A DNA stretch of 64,000 nucleotides from Staphylotrichum longicolle (Eukaryota > Ascomycota > Sordariomycetes > Sordariales > Chaetomiaceae): the NCBI GenBank assembly GCA_019096155.1, contig JAHCVI010000001.1, positions 14,409,243 through 14,473,242 of the forward strand, read 5' to 3'. Position numbers and translations under genes: made by a program. The notes below the pieces were generated by a model. The model was not told the DNA's origin and did no database searches. It saw only the letters and a program-made list of their open reading frames with translations. This document shows positions 10,153-20,418 of this stretch, in pieces; position 1 is the first letter of the stretch, and the number at the start of each line of letters is the position of its first letter.

Positions 10153-13100
10153 ATGAGTGCCCTTAACCCCTTCCCCAGCACGTCGGAGGATCGAGCTGGA
10201 TTCCAGAAGTCGGGTGGGCGCGCGACACAACAAACGGCGCATGATGTGACGCGCCATGGCGCCGATAGATTGCAGCTGGCTGGACAAGATGCGGGCGCTG
10301 CGGACATCTCGCCTGCAGAGCTAACGCAACCAGCGCAGCCAGGACAGTCAGGACACCCAGGAAACCCGGGAAACCCGGGAAACCCAGGAAAGCAACATGC
10401 GATTGCGGATCCGCCCAGGGTTGACAAGCTGGAAATAGCCGACAACCCCCAAGGAAAGACACCGGCTGCTAAGAAGGGCGACGGAACGAGCAAACCACAG
10501 AAGCCCAAGGAAAGCACCCAGAGGTTCCCCCTGGTCTCTTTGTCGAAGCAGGGGCTGTCCAGGGTCGTGGGGGGAGGGGGGAGAGCATCGTCGCCGGCCG
10601 ACCAGACGACCAAGAAGACCAGCGCTGCGAAGCGAACGCCAGAAGCGCCAAAGAACGTTACTGAATTGCGAGTCGTGTTCCCACAGGACCCTGCATTTGT
10701 CCCACGCGTGGATGTCATTGCCATTCACGACATTGACGAAACCCTGCAGAAGGCATGGATTTACGGAAAGACGTCAAAAGGACGAGTGAGCGATTCCCGT
10801 GCAGTTTATGCATCTGGGGGCGTCAACAGCCACGATGGGTCGAGACAGGCCCCACCAGGCGCGAAGAAGAAGAAGGCGGACGATTCCAATCAATTGATTG
10901 AGAGGTGGTTGATGACTTCGGGCAAGCGGCCCGAGGAGGAGGTGCCGCGAGAGCCGAGCATCAGCGAGGCGCCTCCCGACGATCATGGGCCGACCAATCC
11001 GATCTTCGCCCCTGTGGAGGACCACGAGCATCACACAGTTTTCTCTTTTCAGCATGCTGGCATCGGTTCATCAAGATGATGACGTCTCCCAGCAACGGCC
11101 GCGCCTTCGGAAGCGACCAACCCTGCCAAATGACAGGAGAAAGGGGTCTGGGCGACTTGCCAGCATTGCCAGCATTGCCGAGGAAGAGAAGGTTTCCAGT
11201 GTGGGCGGGGGTCGACGACACAACGCCGACGTTCTCTCGGACCGCCAATCTTCACTGGACCGTGGCAATGAGGGGCGCGTCAACTGGCTGAGCGATATTG
11301 ACATGCTCCCCAGCGAGATCCCCGGCTCTCGGGTCATGTGTTACACGTACAAAGCCCCCGAGAAGGTGTCATCACCCTGGCAGTACCTTACTGAGACGGC
11401 TGAGGATCTAATTAAAAGAACCATCGAGAAAAGGACATCTGACCGTGTCGACTACGGCAAGGTGCCAATTCTTTTGGTAGGGCTTGGTTTTGGCGCCCTC
11501 ATCCTCCAGAGGGTCATAACCCGGCTTGGTCACCCATCCAGACCTGACCAGTCCAGACCTGGCCTGGACCCGAACACGAGTCTCGAGATGATTGCGGGTT
11601 TGATCCTTCTGGATGCTCCAGCCCCTTCGCCAGACAGATCGCGTTATCCCCGAAGTCGAAGTCAGGAGGCGAAGAAGGCTTGGACGCAAGACTGGCTGGT
11701 TGCGAAGCCACGCAACGAATACGACGCTTCTGACATCTCGTCAACCAAGATTGACACTTGCACTCTGTGGGCAAGAGTAGAATGGTATGCAGTCGGTCAT
11801 GTCATTTCCAGGGCGTGGCACTATAGCCCGACGTCGCCGACTGCCGGCAAAGTACGTTACCGATCATCAACGCCAACAAAAGAGTACTGTCTCTAACCTT
11901 TGTGACCATAATTAGCCTGACATCTTCGGCGGTCGTCTTGACACGTTGGTCATCCCCAAGAGGTCAATGACGGCACACCGTCTCAGCAGATTCGAAGGAC
12001 CCAAGGACATCGACTATCGCTCAATTGCCGACGCGGCCAGACGGTCTCTAATCGTCAAATGCTCCAGCATCCAGTCCGATAGGCTGGTCGTATGTCTTGC
12101 CGGCCTTTTGCAGGATAAACTTCCCGTCGACCTGCTGGACGACCGAGGCGAAACTCCCTTGCATAGAGCCCTATTGATTCTTCGCAACCATGATGCCATC
12201 AGGAGACTTGTGCACCAAGGCAAAGCATCCGTCACAAAAAAGAATCGCATGGGGAGATCCTCACTCAGCATCGCCGTCTATGCCGCGGTTCAGAGAGCCA
12301 ACCATCACTCTCTTCCTCTTGATCCGGATGAGCAGAAGGCCATTACCCAGACCATCAACATGCTCATGAGAAATGGTGCACGCGTCGATGAGAAGGACAA
12401 AATGGGAGAATTGGCCTGGTCAAACGCCACCGGGGACAAATGCCAGTGGATCAGAAGGCTCAAGGACAAGCACCTCATTATTGGCAGGTCATCGACGACG
12501 TCGGGGGACATGGAGAGCGTACGCCCACCCTGGCCTGGCCCACAGTTAGATGCATGCAATGCGTTTGACATAGCTCTCGCCGAGGTGTTTTTGCAAAAAA
12601 AGCGTGAGCGCTTGGATGAGGTTTTCAACTTTGCTGCCCCGTCTGCTTACGAGGTCATGTACAACGTTTCCTCGCGTGGTGTTCTGTCGGCCCTGGACGC
12701 AACAAGACCATCACACTTGACCGCGGACAAAGCTCGGTGCCGTTGGATACATGTGCCATCGAACAACGAGCAATGGGTTCACGACCTTATGATCAGCATG
12801 GATATTCAAGACGCTTCCATGGGTGGCCAGCGCCACGAGGGATCCCGCCTCATCGACCGGTACATGTTGCCCCAGGTGCGGAGATACAAGCATTTCCATA
12901 GAAAGGCCAAGAAGTCGCAACCAGAGCCTCGGCCACGAACGGACCGGTTGGGCAGCACAGATAGCGCCGCGACACTTGTTCTCGGGCCGCACGACTCTGC
13001 TCACACATCAGAAGAGACCCGCGGCAAGGGGGCTTCCAAAGGCACCAAAGTGCCGTCGGCGCCGGACTTTACGACAACAGAGGCGGATGCTATTGTGATT

Positions 13101-16012
13101 TTTGTGAGTAGAGCGACGCTCGTGCTTTGGAAGGCTACGTGCCTATTAACACCCTACCAGATGCCCATCCTGGGATTCGAAAGGCATCGCCACCGCAAGT
13201 TTCTCACTCAGGCGTTCTACGAAGTTGATTACGCCATGCAGCTGGCACGCCGCGCCCGCGAGGACGAAGACACGGATTCGACCATTTGGGCGAACCCCAA
13301 GCTTCCTGGGCCTCAGAGGAGATCCGCAAAGATAGATGCTGAGAGTTCAGATGATGAAAACTTGAGTACTGACCAAGACCAGACTCGATTTGACCCACTG
13401 TTCTGGAGAACAATCACCCATGGTCGGGAGCAAGTTAAAACGGGACGCGAAGCCCTGTTGCTCAATGGTTACCTGGACTCGGAGCAGGTGAAGCCGGTCC
13501 ACTGTCGTCGAACGCTGGACCAGTTTTCGTACTACATGCTGAATTCGACCGAGGCAAGGGACAAAAGTCAGGTGGCTTACAGATGGGCGAAGAACCTTAA
13601 TGTGCGCGCTATCAAACCGAAAGACCGGCCCATCGTCATGGTTGACCAGCTGTGGCTCTGGGCATTTCACGATGGCACTGTTCTCACGAGCTCCCCCAGC
13701 ACATGGGACGGGCACGAAAGCTTCAACCTCAGCAACGTCATCATGTACGAGCTCAGGGAAAACAAAGACCGGGGCATCATCAGATCCATCGAGGACCTGC
13801 TCCATCTGATTCTAAAGACCAGCGTCGACTTTTTCAGGCGCAAAGGACCTGCCAACTTTCGGTTTCAAGAATCCTTCCAATCATCCATCAATAACGTCTC
13901 GGAACAACAAGGTCATCTCTTTAAGAACTTTCGCCGCACGACGAAGAAGTTACATATTGGCACACTGGATCCCGCGGAACGAAAGAAGGAGATCGAATTC
14001 TTATTCAGTCTGGACGATGAGACGGAACTACTGGTGGAGATCATGGATATTCAGGATGAACTGACAATCGTTAAGACCATCCTCAGCCAACAGCTTGACG
14101 TGCTTGAGAAGTTTTTGAGGTTGTACCCCAAAAAGGCTGAAGAAGATGTCGACGAGGAGACCCGGACCCCTGTGTCCACCAGCCTGGGGAAGAGCGAGTT
14201 GACGGTGTTGCAAAACTTGGTGCAGTTGTTGAAGGACCAGGTGTCACCGCCGATCGAAGAACGGACTCCGTTGCTATCAAAGCCGGGACCAAGAGCCTCA
14301 GCCTCTTTTCGGAGAGAGGTCTCGCCGGGGAACGAGTATATCACTCCGAGTGACGAACAGCTGCAGAACGCCCAGTTTCCGAAAACGCCTCGGCCGAAAG
14401 GAAAGGAGAAGGAAACCGAACCGCCCAAACCGACAGCGCCGATTAAGATGAACATCCTCCAGAACCGGGATTTGATGTACGAGACCATCGGGATCGTGGA
14501 GAATAATCTTCGGATCGTGGCCGATATGCTGGCTTATGCCGAGAAGGTGGAGCGTTCAGTATGTAACCTGGTTTCGCTGCGGGTTCGAAAACCATGCACA
14601 GAGGTTTCTGACTGACGATCAAAAGCTCGAGAATCTTCTCGATTTGAAACAGAAACATGCAAATGGCTGGGAGGCGCGGTTCGCCCGCGAAGGTTCGGAG
14701 GAGAGTCAGCGACAAGGAAACGTGGGTTTCTGTTTGAAACTGGCTGCCGCTTGTATGTGCGTGCGCAACTGACAGATGCTACAGATTATACTCGTTTTCA
14801 CCCTCGTCACTGTCGTTTTCGTACGTCCCCTGTTTGCATTCCCGGTAGACGAATGACTGGCCGCTGACCAAATCCAGCTCCCTCTATCCTTCATCACAAG
14901 CTTCTTCGCCCTGGAGATTGATATCTTTCCCAAGAACCCCGAGACAAGCGAAACTAGCTGGCCGATCGGTCAAGTGGCAAGCTATCTTTGTATGTCAATC
15001 CTGCCTCCATCTCTGTCCGGCAAACCGGCACTAACTTTTTAAACCCACACACACCACAGTTGGCTTCTCTGCCCTCATCTTCATTCCCCTCATTGTCCTG
15101 GCCCTCTACGTCAACAAACTTATCACCAACATCAAGGAGATTTACAAACAGCTCCTAAAAGCCCTCAAGGAGCCCGAAGCGCTCCTCAGCACCCTCGAAG
15201 GCGAGCGCGGCGCCGACCACGACTCAGACGACGAGGGCACTATCCATCGCGAAGCATTTGAAAAAGCCCAGCTCCAGGCCCAATCCCACCACGTTAACAT
15301 CATGGGAGCAAACTATCACTACGGCGGCGCCAAAGCCGACAACCATGACGGCTCTTCCGACGACGAGGGGAGCAAACCAGGCCGTTACGCCCCCTTGTTT
15401 GGGCGCTACCGCTTCCACGTCGCAATCCCGCTTGTTCGATACCTGTGGCGGTACCGCCAGTACCTCCATCGGAACGCGCGGCGCAAGAACAACCGCTGGA
15501 AGGATACGTATGTCACGGATTACCCGCTGCGGCACTACCAGAGGAAGGTCAACATTTGGGTGCTGCACGTGCTGGTAACGGTGCTGGCGTTTCTGGGGTC
15601 GGGCAAGCACCGCGTGGCGAGGGATAAATATAAGTATAGGCGGCGGAGAAGGGCGCAGGGGGAGACGAGCAGCAGCAGTAGTAGTAGTGACTCGGAGGTG
15701 GGTGGAGATGGGAAGAGGAACGGGAACGCGGGCGGGGTGGACAGGAGGGATTTCGGGATGGGCGGGATCAGACGGAAGACGGTCAAGAGGAGGAAGAGTC
15801 CGGGGCGGGGGTCGTGGAAGGCGGGTTCGGTGGGCGTTGCGTCGAGGGCCGAGGAGATGGGGTCCGTGGGGGGCTGGTCGAATCAGACGAGGTCGAGGAC
15901 TCCGTTGCCGCCGGGTGGCATGGATGATGATGATGTTGGCTTGGGTGGGTTTGGGGGAGAGATGGAGGTGGCGGCGGAGAAGGGGGGAGGAGGGGAAAGT
16001 TGGGCTGGCTGA
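10153..16012 (+). CDS. Alpha/beta-hydrolase-like - ankyrin - CorA-like membrane protein
   Basis: Model of eight exons: 10153-10785, 11093-11851, 11916-13103, 13161-14558, 14626-14721, 14785-14820, 14878-14989 and 15060-16012 (about 1,724 residues). Downstream introns have good GTATGT/GTACGT/GTGAGT donors and consistent phases. The first is the least certain: the frame changes between about 10,910 and 11,079, and the GTGAGC at 10786 joined to CTCCCAG at 11092 keeps frame, but an indel is possible. An alpha/beta-hydrolase-like region spans VDVIAIHDIDE, NWLSDIDMLP and PILLVGLGFGALILQR; the nucleophile elbow reads G-L-G-F-G, so the catalytic Ser of GxSxG is missing. Ankyrin-like repeats follow (DRGETPLHRAL). 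After MPILGFERHRHRKF comes the fungal CorA-like region, ending in two membrane helices (IILVFTLVTVVF-LPLSFITSFFAL and FGFSALIFIPLIVLAL). The tail is basic and Ser-rich. A true Mg transporter GMN motif is not seen, and a sensing or membrane-effector role is inference. Confidence 0.75.
10351..10390 (+). repeat. 9-bp tandem repeat encoding P-G-N units
   Basis: Four near-identical 9-bp units (GGAAACCCG type) within the first exon of the hydrolase-ankyrin gene encode a short collagen-like run G-H-P-G-N-P-G-N-P-G-N-P-G. Such runs change length by slippage. Confidence 0.8.
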
Positions 16013-17469
16013 GGATGAGGAGGAAGGGGAGGAGGAAGGAGGTTGTGGATGAGGAGAAGGAAGTTGGCACGGAGGAGGGGGTGTTGGAGGAGAGGGAGGG
16101 TGGGCTGTGAGTGGGAGAGGGCCCGTACGTAGTGCGCGGCGTCTAGGCGGGCTGAGGACTGACCTGACCCTCGCTTGTCCAGACAGAGAGGATTTCCGTA
16201 TCAACAACCCCTGATTCGTTGCAGCAGATGATAGAAAGAAAAATGACCCGTGAAGATCTGGCTGTGTTGGGTAAAACGCTGCTCAGCGGGCAGCGGGGGA
16301 CGGTATGTGATTTGCATCAGGCCAACACCATGATGGGTGGGATCAGCGATGACAGGATGGTCTGGAGCAGTGGAACGCAGTGTTCTTGAAGCGCTGAGGG
16401 CGCTGATGAATACAGTGGGTTCAGAAGAGGGCAACAGTATTGCAGTAGTGGTGATGGCTTCAATTCAGTGCTGTCTTGATGGCTCTGTTGTTGTGGTTGT
16501 TCTTCTTATTCTGGGGAGGCCGACGCAGGCAGCCTTCTGGCTGTTGTTACCCCGCTTCTTGGCCCGACCGGGGGTCGTTGACCCCCTTGTTCTGACATGA
16601 TGTTACACAAACTCCGGCATGTAGGAGATTCAGTAAGTGAACACCAGCTCTCCCTTGACCTCGCGTGCCAATGTGGCCATGAAAAACATGTCCCACTGGA
16701 CCTGGACACCTGCGTTGTGATTCTTAAAAGGTTGAGTCGGGTTGACGATGGTGAGATCGAAACTGTGGATCATTTAGGCCATAATAAGACATCTCGCAAA
16801 GCAGACAGGGAACAGACGTTGAAACTTCCGGAGCCCACCTCGGTAACGGCTTTGTTCATCTCCATCAAGGCAATGTTCCTACTCAATCGCCCATAGATCT
16901 TGAGAATTTCTAACATCCGCAAAGCAAGAAAAGCCAAAAGGGAGGAGAGAACCGTGGAGGAGCAGACAGACAGAACAGCAGACAGGCCACACACTGATGC
17001 AGAGAGAGAGGGCAGACAGTCCCGAGCCTGTCTTGAGATGGTCAGTCCTGACGGTGCGATGGATTCCGCAAGTAGGGTTGTGCATCGGGGTGTCAACAAA
17101 CGGCGATGTCACCCTTCCCTTCTGTGGGCTCGGGGTCAAGGAGTGCCATTGAATGCAAGGGACGAGTTAACATTTAAGGGCCGCCGCTTTGACCCTAGAT
17201 ACCTCTATCGAGTCTAGTCCATGAGGGCCGGCCCGTTTCCCCGTTCCACCTCCCACCAAGTGAGAGCGAGGTGACTTGAGAGGCACAATGCCTACATAGG
17301 TGCCTTGGGCGTCTTTTTAAAAGGATATGGTTTGCACCCTCTTTGAACCAACAGCCGCTTCCCATCATCACCTGCCTAACCCAATATTCCCTCGTATGTA
17401 AAAGCCCACAGAATTCATCTCCCCTCCCCTTTGCATCCAACGGGTCCTTACACAGATCCACAAAGCAGC
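16013..17469. other. Intergenic, no convincing gene
   Basis: About 1.45 kb between co-directional genes. It opens with a purine-rich (GGA-rich) segment just after the CorA gene stop and has only short unrelated frames afterwards. No tRNA box or repeat was seen. Confidence 0.4.
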
Positions 17470-19111
17470 ATGACCGACGGGTTCCTAGCGCGGCATGGCC
17501 CGGCCGAGGTCATTCTCCACATCCTACAATGTTGCGATTCGACGCGAGACCTCCTCGCCCTTGCCTCAACTTGTCGACATGTTTACAGCGTCTGGCGCGG
17601 AAATGCCGCCGCGGCGCTCTGGCCCGTCTGGCTCCGCGAAATACCGCATTTCCACGACGCCCTCCTGGCGGTGAGAAATTAGCCCAAAGGGGGGTGTGTT
17701 GCGCGCGGGCATATAGCTAGTCACTAACCTTGGATGCCAGGCCCGGATGACAGAGCTGGTGGTTGAGGCCGAACGCCGAGGCGACCTGCCGCCGACACGC
17801 ATCTCGCCTGACCAGCTCCAGCAACAACGCCGTCAGCCAACGCTGCCGGAACTGAGGGCCGCTTTGGGTCTCCACCGACTCTCCCTTGCCATCGCAACGT
17901 GCATCCGCGGCCAGGATTTGATATTTCCTAACGATAGGCCCGCGAGACCCTTCACCCCGCAGGGCACTATTCCCGAGGATCCCGCCCGCATGCCCGAGTG
18001 GACGGCCCGCGTCTCCCATGCCGTGTTCCGCCTTCTCATCGTCGGCGCGGCGTTGGCCGGGGCCTATAAGGAGCCCCTGTTCAAGGCCTTGGAGCACCCG
18101 GACCCTGTGATTCAAGCGCTCCCGCGGCACGCACAGAATGATAGCAAAGGATACACCGTCGGACAGAAGGAGATGGCCTTTCTCCTGCAGTTCGCCGTCT
18201 GCGACCTGGATGCTACGATGGAGGCCCAGGACGCCGTCTTTGGCCCGATTGCGGAATGGCTTCTCGAGAGCATCTTATCCGACAGCGAGTCCCGACAAGC
18301 CATGGCGGACCGCTTTGCACAGGGCCGTGGCCGCGCGGGATTCTGCCTATACCGGGCAGAGCGGGCAGAAGAGGGAGAAGACGAAGTGCGCTGTCCCTTG
18401 GGACTTTTGCCTGACCACCTTGGCAGTCACTCGGATGCTCACCTGGTTGTCTGGGAGCTTATGAAGGTGTTGTGGCTGGTTGACCAAGTACTTCCGTACT
18501 ATAACAACGGTGCTTTAAAACGCCATACGCCCCGCCCGCCATCGAAGCAGAGCGTTGACGCCGACAATGACGGCTGGGGCCCTCTTGAATCGGCAGTTGG
18601 GGTGTTCTTTGGGATGTTCATGGCCGAGGAGACGCTACTGACGACGACACCGCCTCAAGGCCGCCCGGGCACCCCGATGATAACGTTTCCGGCGGTGTCT
18701 GAGACAAAGAACGAGAACCACAGCAAAGGCAAGCTCCCCAGTAGCATGAGCGTGACGGTGTTTTTTGACGACATCTTCAACTACTCCGGACGACCGAATC
18801 ACATTGAGGAAACGGGGGACCTTGTTACCCCGTTAGAACTCAAGTTTTTCGAGTACTTCCTGCAGCGCCATCTCGGGCTCTGCTTCAATGTCCATACTTT
18901 CAAAAAAGTCGACGGAGACCACTTTTTTGACCAGTCGTACCAGGAGTTTGTTGGCACGGCCACAATCTTCTCTCACGACGACGTGGAAAACCGTTGCTCA
19001 TTCGCCTCCGGGGACAGCACGCTGGAGAGGGCCGACTTTCTCGACGGCTCGGAGATGCTCGAGAGATATCCCCCAGACGTCACGCGCGTCTACCAAGAAA
19101 GACTGGTGTGA
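17470..19111 (+). CDS. F-box protein
   Basis: Two exons, 17470-17670 and 17741-19111, give 523 residues. Exon 1 is essentially the F-box: GPAEVILHILQCCDSTRDLLALASTCRHVYSVW at residues 9-41, with the usual P-x-E-V/I-x2-x-I-L start and the L-x-S-T-C core. The 70-nt intron runs from GTGAGA to GCCAG, with a CACTAAC branch site at about 17721. Exon 2 encodes the rest of a family often seen in Sordariomycetes, with no WD40 or LRR repeats (LHRLSLAIATCIRG, ELKFFEYFLQRHLG). By family, the F-box would bind Skp1 and make this an SCF ubiquitin-ligase substrate receptor, but the target is unknown. The ATG at 17470 is chosen because the open frame upstream has no earlier ATG. No defects were seen. Confidence 0.8.
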
Positions 19112-20418
19112 GCGGGCGCTGCACCCTGCGGAGGGTTCCCGTCGGCCGCCGCGTGTGGTGCAAGGTTTGGTGGTATCGACCCGACGCCGTTGCGAGCATA
19201 CGGAATTCGGGGCTCATTCTGACCACGGTGGTTGCTTTGACGTGATAAGAGCTATTGATGGCTCCGCGGACCAGACTATTGTTCTCGTTTGGTTCTTTCT
19301 TTCTCTTCAAAACGGAAGTGAAGCATCAATACTAGCAAAGTGAGAAACCTTAGCCACATTGTCGGACCGCATGACTTTGCTCTTCACATTTTGAGAGACA
19401 GAGTCCTACTGTAATGCCATGGGATCCACTGAAAACCTGAACCAGCCACGGCCACAGACCACACCCACATTGCACAAACTTGAGCCAAGCACAAGAAGCT
19501 CCAGGCCGGAAAATTATGTATTCCCCAGGATGATAGGCCATATATATCTGCCCTTCTCTCCTTACTCGCGTAGGTAGGTATCTGCCTCTCCGAGACCACC
19601 CAACCGCGGTCTATCAGTGCCCGCCTCCAATAGGATTCATCATCCAACGACGAGCCCGTTCACCAGCAGCACCTCTTCCCCTTCGGGTATGGGGGTAGTA
19701 GTGACAAGCGTGGCATGCCATCCTTTTCCAAAAGAAAGAAATCATGTAGCCGTCCCCCAAACCCCGCTTCTTTTGTGAACCCCAATGCCAGAATCGGAAA
19801 AGAGAAAACGCTGGCCCCTCCTTGAATGAACAGAAAAGAAAGGGAAAAGGACCGGTGGCGGCCGGTGGAGGTTGGATGGATGAGGTATGGTGTTGTGGAC
19901 GGGGTTGTACACAGATGATGGTGACGATGGTGATGATGTATTGATGTCGTATGGTGTGAAGATGGTGATTACAAAAGCGTAGTGTGCGTTGGGGCGATAC
20001 AAAATCCCCTTTGGTCGTTCACACATGGTGTGTGTGGCGTGTCTAGATGAATTGGTACAGCTTCCCGATGACACGGAGCTGAGGTGTTTGGCGGGTGAAT
20101 GGGCTGCGGAACGGAACGGGGAGCGAGGCAGGCTGTGAAGAATGCGATGGTCGGGTTGGGTGGAATGGTTGCGGTGGTGGTGTTGATCGGCCGTCACTGC
20201 TGTGTGGTCGACACGCTGTTCGTGCAAATCATGATCTCGTCGTGATACTCCGCGTCTTCGTCGTCCTTTTTGTTTACACCTTCCCATGCCAGTTCCCCTT
20301 CTATGGCATTTTGGTATTGATGACGCGGTGGTATGTCGCAATCCCTGCTGATGGAGCCAAAGGCAGAAGAGATCCAACAGTTCTCCCACAGTCAAAATCC
20401 CTTGAAGTACCATCCCTC
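19112..20418. other. 3' regions of convergent genes, no gene
   Basis: This is the space between the F-box gene (plus) and the large regulator (minus). A long minus-strand frame at 19742-20413 is simple in composition, lacks recognisable motifs, and probably represents 3' untranslated sequence of the regulator. Confidence 0.4.

Noticed and set aside
10786..11079. Frameshift in the hydrolase-ankyrin-CorA gene
   Set aside because: Not firmly rejected, but a canonical GTGAGC...CCCAG intron keeps the frame, so a break is not required.
19742..20413. Open frame of 223 codons downstream of the large regulator
   Set aside because: His/Ser/Pro-rich simple sequence with no motif; better explained as 3' untranslated sequence.
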